Shown: positions 20,144 to 29,852, counted from the first letter of the stretch. The stretch: DNA of 64,000 nt from Candidatus Fluviicola riflensis (GCA_002243285.1 CP022585.1:3274641-3338640); one strand, 5' to 3'. Numbers and translations are program-made. The notes: a model not told the origin generated them from the letters alone.

Positions 20144-21208
20144 TCAAACTCGATAACAAACAGCATTGATATTCATTCCTGCGCCTACAGAAGCAAAAAG
20201 AATGACTTGCCCCTTCTCTACTTCGTAGCCGGGCATTTCGCCTTTGCGCACCATATTATATAAGGTAGGAATGGTCGCAACAGAACTGTTGCCCAATTTA
20301 TGGATATTCATCGGCATGACGTTTTCAGGAATCTTGTCGTGTCCGTATAACTTATACAGTTCGCGCACAATGGCTTCGTCGAGCTTTTCGTTGGCCTGGT
20401 GAATGAAGATCTTTTTGACTTCTTCAATGCCAATTCCTGCTTTGTCGATACAATCCTTCATGGCCAGTGGCACATTCTTGATGGCGTATTCATAGACTTT
20501 GCGGCCTTTCATTTTAACGAAGCGCACGCGCGGATCCGATTCCGGAAAGTTGGACTTGCCTAAATTGAGGTAATCGACTTCGTCTTCGCAATGGCTCTGG
20601 TTGCTGAATGACAGAATTCCACTTTCGGGTTGGTCCAGTAATTCCATTACCACCGCTCCAGCTCCATCGGCGAAGATCATACTATCGCGATCATACGGAT
20701 CAAGTACACGGCTCAATGCTTCGGCACCGATTACCAGACATTTTTTGGCGGCCCCTGCTACCATGAATAAATGTCCCTGGATCATACCTTGCAACCAACC
20801 CGGACAGCCGAAGAGGACATCATACGCCACACAGTTCGGGTTTTTGATTCCGAGTTTATGTTTCACACGGGATGCGATCGAAGGAATGACATCCGTTTGA
20901 ATGGTATGTTTTACCACATCGCCGAAGTTGTGTGCCACGATAATCTGATCAATCTCTTCCCAGTTGCAACCGGAATCGTTGAGCGCCTGTTCGGCGGCAT
21001 AGAAAGCCATATCGGAGCAATTCATTTGGGAAGTCGCGTAACGGCGTTCCTGAATTCCGGTAATGGTTTCGAACTTGCGGGCAATTGCCTCGGGAGCGAT
21101 CTGAATGGGTTGTTGCTGTTCATCGTAGAATTCATGCACCATGAAATCACGGTTGGTTTTTACGATGGTTGGAATATAGGCCCCAGTACCTGTAATAATA
21201 CTTCTCAT
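20144..21208 (-). CDS. Beta-ketoacyl-ACP synthase III-like (thiolase fold)
   Basis: KAS III enzymes condense an acyl-CoA with malonyl-ACP to start fatty-acid or related chains. The 354-residue protein has the thiolase fold with the triad visible: Cys135 in VLFGCPGWLQGM, His270 in IFIHQANEKL and Asn307 in LGNSSVATIP. The FADGAGAVV motif is also present. Residues 20-60 contain a longer insertion (HEFYDEQQQPIQI) than standard FabH. It could be the housekeeping FabH or a specialised paralogue, such as one for branched or secondary lipids; adjacency gives no hint. It has its own promoter. Confidence 0.85.
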   Translation of the reverse strand: MRSIITGTGAYIPTIVKTNRDFMVHEFYDEQQQPIQIAPEAIARKFETITGIQERRYATSQMNCSDMAFYAAEQALNDSGCNWEEIDQIIVAHNFGDVVKHTIQTDVIPSIASRVKHKLGIKNPNCVAYDVLFGCPGWLQGMIQGHLFMVAGAAKKCLVIGAEALSRVLDPYDRDSMIFADGAGAVVMELLDQPESGILSFSNQSHCEDEVDYLNLGKSNFPESDPRVRFVKMKGRKVYEYAIKNVPLAMKDCIDKAGIGIEEVKKIFIHQANEKLDEAIVRELYKLYGHDKIPENVMPMNIHKLGNSSVATIPTLYNMVRKGEMPGYEVEKGQVILFASVGAGMNINAVCYRV

Positions 21209-21300
21209 TTTTAGTTTGATTTATGCAATCGCCTGATGAAGAAGTCGGGGGTGTAGTGAGTTATATAAACTCATCTGCGGGGTGACTGTTTTAACGAATG

Positions 21301-21334
21301 CAAATTTAATATTATTCAGTAAAGATCGGGCAAA
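21301..21334 (-). promoter_or_regulatory. Promoter of the KAS III gene
   Basis: TAAATTTG (21301-21308 on the minus strand) matches the -7 consensus. TTTG (21331-21334) lies 22 nt upstream at the -33 position. The transcript leader would be about 85 nt. Confidence 0.65.
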
Positions 21335-21602
21335 AGAATAGTCATGTTGTTTAAAGTATCACAAAAAACGCACGACAGAATCAATCTATCGCGCGTTTAT
21401 TAATTGAATACGGCATTCCTTGATGAAAGTATTTTCTATCTGCTTACAGAAAACTTTAAACTCCCTGTTAGAACATTCCTGATTAACCATATCTCCAAAT
21501 GAGTATTGTTCTAATTCAGACCAAAATAAACAGGAATTTAACGTGGTTAAACAAATATTGAAATCATAGATTAAGACACTGCGAAATCTACCCCCAAACA
21601 TT

Positions 21603-21610
21603 TATCTTTG
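21603..21610 (+). promoter_or_regulatory. -7 element abutting the uvrD start
   Basis: TATCTTTG matches the -7 consensus and ends 5 nt before the ATG. Transcription would begin at or next to the start codon, so the mRNA may be leaderless. No clear -33 TTTG was found. Confidence 0.55.
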
Positions 21611-21615
21611 TAACT

Positions 21616-23913
21616 ATGGATTATTTGGATAGCCTAAACGAAAGCCAACGCGTTGCAGTAGAAAATATTGAAGGCCCCACGATGGTGATCGCCGGAGCGG
21701 GATCAGGAAAAACCCGGGTATTGACTTACCGGATTGCATATATGATGCAGAAAGGAGTTGACCCGTTCAATATTCTGGCGCTTACTTTTACCAATAAGGC
21801 GGCAAAAGAAATGACGGAACGAATCGGTTCTATCGTTGGTAGCGGCGAGGCTAAAAACATTACAATGGGGACTTTTCACTCGGTGTTTGCGCGCATTTTG
21901 CGTTACAATGCTGACCGGTTGGGTTATCCGCAAAACTTTACCATTTACGATACGCAAGATACCAAGAGTTTACTGAAAGACATTGTCAAAGAATTAAATC
22001 TCGACGACAAGATTTACAAACCGAGTATGGTTTACGGGCGCATTTCAGCTGCCAAAAACAACCTGATTTCTCCGGAAGCTTACGCCGAAAACACAGATAT
22101 TATTGCCGAAGATCGTCAAAGCCAACGGCCGGAAATGGCACGTCTTTACAAAACGTATACGGTTCGTTGTTTCAAAGCGGGCGCGATGGATTTTGACGAT
22201 TTGTTGTACCAGACCAATGTGCTGCTACGCGATTTTCCGGATGTGTTGCATTATTACCAGCAAAAGTTCCGCTACATTCTGGTAGATGAGTACCAGGATA
22301 CGAATTATGCGCAATACCTGATCGTGAAAAAACTGGCGGCTGTGTATGAAAATCTCTGCGTAGTAGGCGATGATGCTCAAAGTATTTATTCATTCCGCGG
22401 AGCGAATATTCAGAACATCCTGAATTTCAAAAATGATTACCCCGATTTCAAACTTTTTAAGCTCGAGCAAAATTACCGCAGTACGCAAACCATCGTGGAA
22501 GCGGCCAATAGTGTGATCTCGCGCAATAAGGAACAGATCAAAAAAAGTGTTTGGACGGAAAACGAGCTGGGACTCCCGATCAAGGTGATTCGTACCATGA
22601 CCGATAACGAAGAAGGAAAGATTATCGCCAACAAGATTTTCGATGTGAAACATGCCGAAACCAGTAAATGGAGTGATTTCGCGATTCTTTACCGCACCAA
22701 CCGGCAATCGCGTTCGTTTGAGGAGGCATTGCGTCGCTTGAATATGCCGTATAAAATCTATGGTGGCTTGTCGTTTTATCAGCGCAAGGAAATCAAGGAT
22801 CTGATGGCTTATTTTCGTTTGACGGCGAATCCAAAGGATGAGGAAGCATTAAAACGTGTGATCAATTATCCGAAACGCGGTATCGGGAAAACTTCCTGGG
22901 AAAGCATCATCATTGCGGCGAATCAGTACAATGTTTCTTTGTGGGATGTCATTTCCGATTTCATGAGTTACCCGGTGAATATTCCGGGAGCTACACGCAC
23001 CAAGATCAGTGATTTTGTGACAATGATCCAAAGTTTTTCGGCACAATTACTTACACAATCGGCGTATGACCTTGCACAGCACATTGCTAAATCTTCCGGA
23101 ATTCTGAAGGAACTTTATACTGATAAAGATAAAGGTCCGGAAGAAGTAGAGCGTTATCAAAACATCGAAGAACTATTGGCCGGTATCAAGGAATTTACGG
23201 TTCAGCGTGGCGAGGATGAACAAGCTGTTTTATCTGATTATATGATCGATGTGGCCCTGTTGACAGATGCCGACAATGATAAAGACGACGATAAGAACAA
23301 GATTACCATGATGACCATTCACTCGAGTAAGGGATTGGAGTTTCCGCACGTGTTTTTGGTTGGTTTGGAAGAAAACCTGTTTCCATCACAGTTATCTATC
23401 AATTCACGAACTGAACTGGAAGAAGAACGGCGTTTGTTTTACGTGGCCGTAACCCGTGCTGAAAAAACCTGTACCATTTCGTATGCGTCTTCGCGGTTCC
23501 AATGGGGAAACCTGGTTTCTTCGGAGCCAAGTCGTTTTATTGCCGAGATCAATCAGGATTACCTGACCTTTGAAAATCCTTATGGTTCTTCGATGGGCGG
23601 CGGACGATCATTGAACTCGGGCCGGCCGGTTACCGAACGTGGTTTTGTGGGCGGCTTGAATAAAACAACAACGGCACCTTCGGCGGGCTCCTTGAAAAGC
23701 CTGAGTGATCTGAGCAACAAACCCGCTACTTCAGAAGCGATGAATTTAGACCTTAAAGTAGGCTATAACGTAGAGCATGACCGCTTCGGAAAAGGAAAAG
23801 TAACCAAACTGGAAGGAACGGGCGTTGACAAAAAAGCAACGATCTTTTTCCCGCATGCCGGCGCGAAAACCTTATTATTACGTTTTGCAAAACTGACTGT
23901 TTTAGAAGATTAA
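21616..23913 (+). CDS. uvrD: UvrD/PcrA-type superfamily 1 DNA helicase
   Basis: This is a 3'-5' DNA helicase of nucleotide excision and mismatch repair. The 765-residue protein has Walker A GAGSGKT at 27-33, the DEYQDTNYAQY Walker B/motif II near 225, DDAQSIYSFRGA (motif III), QNYRSTQTIV (motif IV), MTIHSSKGLEFPHVF (motif V) and FYVAVTRAEK (motif VI). The last 70 residues (VGYNVEHDRFGKGKVTKLEG) form the Tudor-like C-terminal domain found in PcrA, which contacts RNA polymerase. Its length and order are those of PcrA/UvrD rather than Rep or AddA. The lipoprotein gene downstream is 10 bp away and may be cotranscribed. Confidence 0.95.
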   Translation: MDYLDSLNESQRVAVENIEGPTMVIAGAGSGKTRVLTYRIAYMMQKGVDPFNILALTFTNKAAKEMTERIGSIVGSGEAKNITMGTFHSVFARILRYNADRLGYPQNFTIYDTQDTKSLLKDIVKELNLDDKIYKPSMVYGRISAAKNNLISPEAYAENTDIIAEDRQSQRPEMARLYKTYTVRCFKAGAMDFDDLLYQTNVLLRDFPDVLHYYQQKFRYILVDEYQDTNYAQYLIVKKLAAVYENLCVVGDDAQSIYSFRGANIQNILNFKNDYPDFKLFKLEQNYRSTQTIVEAANSVISRNKEQIKKSVWTENELGLPIKVIRTMTDNEEGKIIANKIFDVKHAETSKWSDFAILYRTNRQSRSFEEALRRLNMPYKIYGGLSFYQRKEIKDLMAYFRLTANPKDEEALKRVINYPKRGIGKTSWESIIIAANQYNVSLWDVISDFMSYPVNIPGATRTKISDFVTMIQSFSAQLLTQSAYDLAQHIAKSSGILKELYTDKDKGPEEVERYQNIEELLAGIKEFTVQRGEDEQAVLSDYMIDVALLTDADNDKDDDKNKITMMTIHSSKGLEFPHVFLVGLEENLFPSQLSINSRTELEEERRLFYVAVTRAEKTCTISYASSRFQWGNLVSSEPSRFIAEINQDYLTFENPYGSSMGGGRSLNSGRPVTERGFVGGLNKTTTAPSAGSLKSLSDLSNKPATSEAMNLDLKVGYNVEHDRFGKGKVTKLEGTGVDKKATIFFPHAGAKTLLLRFAKLTVLED

Positions 23914-23923
23914 CCAACAGACC

Positions 23924-24796
23924 ATGAAAAAAATAACTTACTGCTTTTCATTGCTTTCCGTGATTGTATTCTCTTCGTGTGAATTCAACAAATCGGCAAA
24001 GGTCGATTTGACCACCGGTTTATCCTCTAAAGGATCAGGCATTCGCTGCGATGATGTTTTCCTTATGGTGAACGAAGAAAAAATATACAGGAATCAGTTT
24101 GTTTTCGGCGAGGCCTTTCAGATCAATTTTAACATGATTGAAGGCTTAAAAAAAGTCGAAGGTGGTGTTTTCCCCGGAATGAAGCTCCTTATTCTTGACA
24201 AGCAGGGTGATACCGTTATTTTCAACCCGGATCTGTATGCCAATTTTACTGAACCGACAACGATCACACCATTGATGCTCAAAACTAAAATCACCATCGG
24301 GAGTCCTTTTCGGTCAAATCGTTCCTACACGGCAACCGTTCATATATGGGACAAAAAAGGAAAAGGTACTTTCGATACGAAATTTGAGTTCAATACTATC
24401 CCTAATAACGCAATCAACATGCGTAATACGGGATTACAGTCAAATGAAATCTATTTGTATGATAAGGATAACGATATGGTGATCCCATCCAGCAAAATTC
24501 CATCTAACAAAAATGTAATGCTTGTTTTTGAGGATTTGAAAGGATTGAAATCGGCGAATGGAGTTTATGAAATCGGTATGCGTATGGTTATTGAAGACAA
24601 AAATGGTGAACTGATCCTCAGTGAAGATGATTTGCTTGAAGGCCAGTCAATGACTGTAACAGAACCAAACCGGCAGATTTTCGGAAGTTTTTTCCTGCCC
24701 GGGAGCATCAAAGGGCCAGTACAACTTGAAGTGATCGTTTGGGACAAAATCGGAAAAGGGAAAATCACAGCGATGGCTAAACTGGATCTGGAATAG
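23924..24796 (+). CDS. Predicted lipoprotein, function unknown
   Basis: The 290-residue protein starts with a signal peptide (MKKITYCFSLLSVIVFSSC) that ends in a lipobox-like FSSC, so Cys19 would be acylated and the protein anchored to a membrane. The mature part has two related halves, each with a predicted beta-rich segment and a shared pattern: VIWDKKGKGTF-like HIWDKKGKG in the first and IVWDKIGKGKI in the second. This suggests an internal duplication of a domain of about 120 residues. I do not recognise the family. It lies 10 bp after uvrD on the same strand. Confidence 0.8.
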   Translation: MKKITYCFSLLSVIVFSSCEFNKSAKVDLTTGLSSKGSGIRCDDVFLMVNEEKIYRNQFVFGEAFQINFNMIEGLKKVEGGVFPGMKLLILDKQGDTVIFNPDLYANFTEPTTITPLMLKTKITIGSPFRSNRSYTATVHIWDKKGKGTFDTKFEFNTIPNNAINMRNTGLQSNEIYLYDKDNDMVIPSSKIPSNKNVMLVFEDLKGLKSANGVYEIGMRMVIEDKNGELILSEDDLLEGQSMTVTEPNRQIFGSFFLPGSIKGPVQLEVIVWDKIGKGKITAMAKLDLE

Positions 24797-24836
24797 TTAA
24801 ACCAAAATCCATAATTAACTCATTCATAACTGGTTT

Positions 24837-25349
24837 TCAATTTCCCCAACCTTTCGGCAATTCCTGCTTTTCAACAAAACGATCCTTTAAAGGCAGCCAG
24901 TCATGCATCACAATTTTAGTGATTCCTAATTCATCGAATTTCTTATCGATGGCCGATTGATGATGTTCTTTTGAATAGATAAACAACTCGGATGCTTTGG
25001 TATCGACAATTAAAACACCCGGGTACGAACCTGCTAATTTGGGCCAATATTCATTCGTATTTTCAAGAACGATAACAGAATCATAAATCCCTACTTTTGA
25101 TAAGCTGCTAAACTGGAATTGATCTCCAAACAGTTCGAAATCGGGACCTGAAATAGTTGGATTATCAACAATCAACGCCCAATCGTTCAGGTCTGAATTC
25201 ATTGGTGAAACAACTTCATAGGGCTCCAATAAAGGTACACGCCACAAATCGCCGTCTTTGGAGTAGGAATAGAAATCAGCGGATTCTTCCGACAAATATG
25301 AACATGCGGATAAGAATAATATTCCCAGAAAAATCACAGATAATCTCAC
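24837..25349 (-). CDS. Predicted lipoprotein, function unknown
   Basis: The 170-residue protein has a short signal peptide and lipobox (MRLSVIFLGILFLSAC, Cys16). The mature domain is mixed alpha/beta, with notable WALIVDNPTISGPDFELFG and the ending ITKIVMHDWLPLKDRFVEK. No conserved catalytic motif was seen and I do not know the family. It follows the GLPGLI gene on the same strand after 18 bp, so it may belong to that transcript. Confidence 0.75.
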   Translation of the reverse strand: MRLSVIFLGILFLSACSYLSEESADFYSYSKDGDLWRVPLLEPYEVVSPMNSDLNDWALIVDNPTISGPDFELFGDQFQFSSLSKVGIYDSVIVLENTNEYWPKLAGSYPGVLIVDTKASELFIYSKEHHQSAIDKKFDELGITKIVMHDWLPLKDRFVEKQELPKGWGN

Positions 25350-25367
25350 CCGAAAGAAACGCTTTGG

Positions 25368-26096
25368 CTACCAAAAAAACAACTCTTGTATTACCCGATC
25401 ACCAAACGGCTCACCTTTCATTTTTTCCGTCATCTCTACTTTTAGTGCTTCGCTGGTATAATCTTTTCCTTTCTTTTTGGGAGGAGTCAATTGCTCGGGA
25501 GTTGGGTTCACAACCTCAACACTTGTTGCGAAAAATACTACGCCACCATCTTCAGTTGCCAAACCAAGTACCGCTCCGGGTAATCCTTGAACTGACTCAG
25601 GTCCGATCGTTGGGATGATATCCGTAGTAAACCAAGCATAAATACGAGTAGAATCGTTCTTTTGCCAAATTGCGCGCGTGCACTCGTAACCGGCTATTTT
25701 TCTGGTTTTGTCTGTGATTTTCCAGGTGCGGTCTACCAACGAATCGGTAATAGTAAGCTGTGTTCCCCACATATCCATAAACACTACGCGTTGATCTTTG
25801 GCTCTATTGGCGTAAACCGTATTTTTGACCGTAGCCCAACTCATTTGGTCTTGTTCCTCAGGTGTAATATAGCTAAACATTGAAACCGAATCATTGAAGT
25901 ACAGTGCGAACTTGTCGGTCTTAATTTTGTCAGCTTCTTTGAGCCATTCACGCATGCGTTCGTCATCAAATTTCTTGAACAAATTCGTTCTGCGTTCGTA
26001 GGTAATCTTACCGTACTGTACCAATTGGCCGTGAACCGATTGCACTGTAAACAGCATAATCAGTCCGAGGATAATGCTACCACATTTCATTTTCAA
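25368..26096 (-). CDS. GLPGLI family protein
   Basis: GLPGLI proteins are exported Bacteroidota proteins of unknown function, named for a central motif that appears here as QGLPGAVLGLATEDGG. The 242-residue protein has a signal peptide (about 1-23, ending VHGQ), then alternating beta-strands and EYECTRAIW-like AGYECTRAIW. Its start overlaps the end of the beta-barrel gene by 20 bp. The pair recurs in Bacteroidota, so a shared role in envelope or metal handling is possible, but that role is not established. Confidence 0.88.
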   Translation of the reverse strand: MKMKCGSIILGLIMLFTVQSVHGQLVQYGKITYERRTNLFKKFDDERMREWLKEADKIKTDKFALYFNDSVSMFSYITPEEQDQMSWATVKNTVYANRAKDQRVVFMDMWGTQLTITDSLVDRTWKITDKTRKIAGYECTRAIWQKNDSTRIYAWFTTDIIPTIGPESVQGLPGAVLGLATEDGGVVFFATSVEVVNPTPEQLTPPKKKGKDYTSEALKVEMTEKMKGEPFGDRVIQELFFW

Positions 26097-28830
26097 CTTC
26101 TTTTATGTGATTGTTATTGAATTTCAAGGTCATTTTCGCCATGAAATAGCGGCGAATAACCGTACTTCGCTGATCGACGATTACGTTGTTGTTAACTGTT
26201 CGGTAATTACTGATGTTCTGATTCAAAATATCATACGCTTCAATTCCGAAAAGTAAATTCTCTGTTTTCAGGAACGAACGCTGAATGGATGCATTCCAGA
26301 TCACGTAATTCAGGTTGTAGCTGTTGGTACGTCCGGTATTGATTGTGTACGTTGCATCGGTATTGATAAACCAGCGGCGTGGTAATGTCCAGCTGACATC
26401 GGCACTGAAATTGTAATTCGTATACGGCTGATTGCTAAACGTGCTCAGGGAGTTACTTGGCGCATTGTAGTCAAAACTTGCTCCTATACCCAGCATCAAT
26501 GAATCACCGTTGTAATTAAGATCAACCCCTGACCCAACACCTAAATTTCTGGACAGGTTTTGCTCAAGGTTGATGTAATTCTCAGTCGATGAGTAGTTTC
26601 CGTTCAGATTGATATCCATGCGCAAATCTTTTACCTTCTCAATCGGAATACCTGCTCCACCCCAAACAGATCCATAATCAGTGTGGTCAACGTTAATCGC
26701 CTGCGAAAGTGTTCTTCCGATAGCATCATAGGTAGTAGAAGTACTAAACGCATCTTTCTGACGTGAATAGTACATTCCCGAGTAAATGTAGAATCCTGAA
26801 AGTCCTTTCCACATATTGTAATTCGCAGTGATTGTATGCGAGTAATTCGGTTTCAGATCTGAGTTTCCGATTTGCACGAAGTTCGGATTGGAATTGTCTC
26901 GTACAGGCTGCAATTGAGTCACCGACGGCAAACTGGAATTGGTGTTATACTGGATTCTCAAACGGCTCGATTGCGTAAACTTGAACGTCAGGATTACACG
27001 CGGGAGTAAGTTTGTAAGTCCTTGATTGATCAACGAATCAGTAAACAGGTTGCGATTGTCAATCCCTATTGTACGAACACGTGTTCCAACAGAAATTCGC
27101 GCTTTTGCATTCTCAAAAATACCAAAGGCCCCAACGCGGTGTTGCTGTCTGTCGGTAGAAAACTGATTGGAAAATAACGAATCGATTGTAGTATACTCAC
27201 CATTTACTGGTGAAAGAGTTGTTTTACGCTGATCATTGTGATTGTCGTAAAACTCATAATCGAATTCGGCCTTAAACTTCTTCCCGATCGGTTCAACATA
27301 GTTGACATAACCGGTTTGAGAAAGACTTTCGTAACGATTTTCCTTTTTCTGGTCGAAGCTCGAATTCACCGTTTGTGTTCCGGCATCGATATCTTCGGTC
27401 AGCAACGATCCGTCAGAACTATTGTTGTCAGTAGCCACATTATAACGTGCCAACAATTTTCGGTTTTTCTTTTTAAAGTCTTTGTAATAACGGAAAGTTG
27501 TATTCATGGAAAGTCCCTCAGCCTCTGAAGCATTATCGATGGTTGTATAACGCGATAATGAATCGTTAAAAGCGCGGAAATCGGTACGCGACAACGATGT
27601 TTGGTTAGACTGGTTAACCGTCAATTTCGGTTCGAATTCGATACGTGAAGAAGAATCGAGTTCTTGCGTAAACTTCACGCCAACACTGTGCTGCTTGTAC
27701 TGTTCTTTTTTGTCGGAAGTAACATCTGTAAAATACGTTGTGTCAGTAAGGTTATACTGGGATCGGCTGTTACCCAGCGTGGTAATTTGATTATCTGCAT
27801 AAGAATAATTGACACGTACTTTACCGCCTTTCCACAATTTCTGGTCAAGGTAAAAACCTGCTTTAAAAGTTTGCGGGACACCATTGTCTGTGTCCACAGA
27901 ACCGGAAGTTCCCGAATAATCCGGATCATCGGATTCATTCATCCAGTTTCCACCTTCTTCAAATCCAAACTTAAACAAATCACGGAAATTCAAATCAGCT
28001 TTCGGAGTATTGGAACCCAATGCGTAAACGGCAATTTTCTGTTTGCTGTTGTACTTATTCAGGAGTAAATCACCTTCATAAAATCCTTTATTGCTTGGTA
28101 TAAACCGGTCGAGTCCTCCGGCTAAATTCACTTTACCGAAATATCCTTTTTTAGCTTCCTCCTTGAGTTTGAGATCGAGTACCTGGATTTTTTCATCGCT
28201 TCCATCCTCACTGTCTTTTTCGTAAACCTGCACGGTTTCTACTCCGTCGGCTGCGAGGTTTTTCGTGGCGATAGTCGGATCATTCCCAAAGAATTCATCC
28301 CCATCTACCAATACCTGACCGATTTCTTTTCCTTGTGAAGTGATTTTACCATTTTCATCGATTTTCATACCGGGAAGCTTACGAATAAGGTCTTCCACTA
28401 CTGCATTTTCTTTCACCTTAAATGAATCGGCGACGTAAATCAACGTATCACCCCGGTAGTAAATCGGGTTTTTATTGGCGTAGATTACGACTTCGCCAAG
28501 GCCGGTTGACTTTTCAGGCATTGGAATCTGGCCCAGGTCAAACGAATTATTTTCGGTGCTTCCCAGGAAATACGAAGTAAAATCTCCATACAGCGGATGA
28601 CGGATGATCAGTTGAAGTGTATCAATCGGCAATGAAAACGAAAAGGCCCCGTTTCTGTCCGTTCGTTTGAAATCCAGCAAAGTAGAGTCACTCACACGCA
28701 TGGCCATCACAATGGCATTGTTCACCGGTTGATTAAAATTAGTGTCGATTACTGTTCCGGAAACGGTCATTCGCTGTGCATACGACGAAAAGCAGAGAAG
28801 TAATAGAACAAAAAGTAAACGCTGTTTCAA
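26077..28830 (-). CDS. Outer-membrane beta-barrel protein, TonB-receptor-like
   Basis: The protein has a signal peptide (LKQRLLFVLLLLCFSSYAQ), an N-terminal CarboxypepD_reg-like domain (TVSGTVIDTNFNQPV to about residue 90), and a plug-like segment with IDENGKITSQGKEIGQVLVD and DPTIATKNLAADGVETVQV. About 650 residues of barrel strands follow. It matches the OMP_b-brl_3 type of outer-membrane barrel. An upstream ATG at 28911 is in frame but puts 27 hydrophilic residues ahead of the signal peptide. I therefore prefer the TTG at 28830 as start, giving about 917 residues; the end is secure. It overlaps the GLPGLI gene by 20 bp. Confidence 0.85.
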   Translation of the reverse strand: MKQRLLFVLLLLCFSSYAQRMTVSGTVIDTNFNQPVNNAIVMAMRVSDSTLLDFKRTDRNGAFSFSLPIDTLQLIIRHPLYGDFTSYFLGSTENNSFDLGQIPMPEKSTGLGEVVIYANKNPIYYRGDTLIYVADSFKVKENAVVEDLIRKLPGMKIDENGKITSQGKEIGQVLVDGDEFFGNDPTIATKNLAADGVETVQVYEKDSEDGSDEKIQVLDLKLKEEAKKGYFGKVNLAGGLDRFIPSNKGFYEGDLLLNKYNSKQKIAVYALGSNTPKADLNFRDLFKFGFEEGGNWMNESDDPDYSGTSGSVDTDNGVPQTFKAGFYLDQKLWKGGKVRVNYSYADNQITTLGNSRSQYNLTDTTYFTDVTSDKKEQYKQHSVGVKFTQELDSSSRIEFEPKLTVNQSNQTSLSRTDFRAFNDSLSRYTTIDNASEAEGLSMNTTFRYYKDFKKKNRKLLARYNVATDNNSSDGSLLTEDIDAGTQTVNSSFDQKKENRYESLSQTGYVNYVEPIGKKFKAEFDYEFYDNHNDQRKTTLSPVNGEYTTIDSLFSNQFSTDRQQHRVGAFGIFENAKARISVGTRVRTIGIDNRNLFTDSLINQGLTNLLPRVILTFKFTQSSRLRIQYNTNSSLPSVTQLQPVRDNSNPNFVQIGNSDLKPNYSHTITANYNMWKGLSGFYIYSGMYYSRQKDAFSTSTTYDAIGRTLSQAINVDHTDYGSVWGGAGIPIEKVKDLRMDINLNGNYSSTENYINLEQNLSRNLGVGSGVDLNYNGDSLMLGIGASFDYNAPSNSLSTFSNQPYTNYNFSADVSWTLPRRWFINTDATYTINTGRTNSYNLNYVIWNASIQRSFLKTENLLFGIEAYDILNQNISNYRTVNNNVIVDQRSTVIRRYFMAKMTLKFNNNHIKEVENEMW

Positions 28831-29103
28831 GGATTCTGGGTTTATTTGGTTTAATAATGCAATAGTATGGACTATACCCTTTTGGAGGGATTGATTTGGT
28901 AACATCGGCACGAAGATATTATGAATGGAGATAAGTGAGGACTTTTTGTTTGGTTACATTCGTTAAAATTTGTTAGGCAACTTTTTTACATACCATAAAT
29001 CAGGTACTTTGATATTCCGATCTACCACTTTTGAAGCATGCATCAACTCATTTGATCGAACTGTCCATTATCTTCCCCGAAAATCGATTCAGGTCAAGAA
29101 AAG

Positions 29104-29143
29104 TAAAAAAGAAGCGAGTATAGGAGCACCTCGCTTCTTTTTA
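29104..29143 (-). terminator. Bidirectional terminator after the SSB cluster
   Basis: GAAGCGAG and CTCGCTTC pair, extended by A/T runs on both sides to about 14 bp, with a loop of 11 nt. It lies 12 bp downstream of the last SSB gene. Confidence 0.85.
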
Positions 29144-29154
29144 CTGCATACCGT

Positions 29155-29478
29155 CTATGATTTTAAAATCACCACCTGACGGACTTCTACTTCTATAACT
29201 TTTCGTGGAATTCCTTCTGAACTCACATAGGTCCTGTTCACCAACTTTCCGGTGACAGCAACACGTTTTCCGCTGCGACAGTATTTATTGACAAACTCGG
29301 CCGTAGTGCCCCATGCAAACATACTAAACCGATGAATGTGAGCACTTAACCTTGCTGACTCTTCATTGTCTGTCCTCACCGAAAAACGCGTCACCATCGC
29401 ACCACTTTCAAAGATGGTAACCAACGGATTTTTCCCGAAGTCACCTACAATCGTTACCTGATTTCGAATAGCATTCAT
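29155..29478 (-). CDS. SSB-like OB-fold protein, third of a tandem trio
   Basis: The 107-residue protein is an SSB-family OB fold. It has NQVTIVGDFGKNPLVTIFES, then FAWGTTAEFVNKYCRSGKRVAVTGKLVNRTY and a short C-terminus. The conserved Trp of the WHN(V/I) motif is Phe here (RFSMFAWG). The acidic DDDIPF tip of replicative SSB is absent, so it may not recruit the usual SSB partners. It is the most diverged of the three neighbours. Confidence 0.8.
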   Translation of the reverse strand: MNAIRNQVTIVGDFGKNPLVTIFESGAMVTRFSVRTDNEESARLSAHIHRFSMFAWGTTAEFVNKYCRSGKRVAVTGKLVNRTYVSSEGIPRKVIEVEVRQVVILKS

Positions 29479-29489
29479 TCTTATTTGTT

Positions 29490-29840
29490 TTAAAGGATGA
29501 TCAGATCATTGACTTCTATTTCAGAAATCATCTGGCGTTTTCCATTCTCGAGGCGATAAAACCGCGACACCAATTTTCCTTCTATTGCCAGACTTGCACC
29601 TTTCGTGCAAAGTTCTTCCAGCACTATTACCCATCTGCCCCAGGCGGTCATGCGGTGCCAGTTTTGTCTGACACACACATTTCCGTCTTCGTCGAGGTAC
29701 GACTCATTGGTCGAGAGCGAAAATTGAGCGACTTTCTTCCCGCCAGGCAATACCGCAATTCGCGGGTCGGAGGTCATTTTACCAATGAGATTTACGTGAT
29801 TCATGTGAAATTGCTGTGCTGTAATTGCATGATTATTCAT
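29490..29840 (-). CDS. SSB-like OB-fold protein, second of a tandem trio
   Basis: The 116-residue protein has HVNLIGKMTSDPRIAVLPGG, RQNWHRMTAWGRWV and KGASLAIEGKLVSRFYRLENG, matching the SSB OB fold including the Trp-His pair. The acidic C-terminal tip is missing (it ends VNDLIIL). The N-terminus has about 12 extra residues before MNHVNLIG; the internal Met13 (29804) is an alternative start. It is 12 bp from each neighbour. Confidence 0.82.
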   Translation of the reverse strand: MNNHAITAQQFHMNHVNLIGKMTSDPRIAVLPGGKKVAQFSLSTNESYLDEDGNVCVRQNWHRMTAWGRWVIVLEELCTKGASLAIEGKLVSRFYRLENGKRQMISEIEVNDLIIL

Positions 29841-29852
29841 GATGAAGCAGGT

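Larger units (their letters stand above)
21209..21615. other. Divergent intergenic region KAS III / uvrD
   Basis: This 407-bp stretch holds the leader and promoter of the KAS III gene on the left and the uvrD -7 element at its right end. Between them I see only A/T-rich sequence without a convincing gene. A 71-codon minus-strand open frame (21386-21601) resembles nothing and overlaps the uvrD promoter. Confidence 0.6.

Noticed and set aside
21386..21601. 71-codon minus-strand open frame between the KAS III gene and uvrD
   Set aside because: No signal peptide, motif or promoter, and its start overlaps the uvrD -7 element.
28831..28911. Upstream ATG for the beta-barrel gene
   Set aside because: It would place 27 mostly polar residues before a clear signal peptide.
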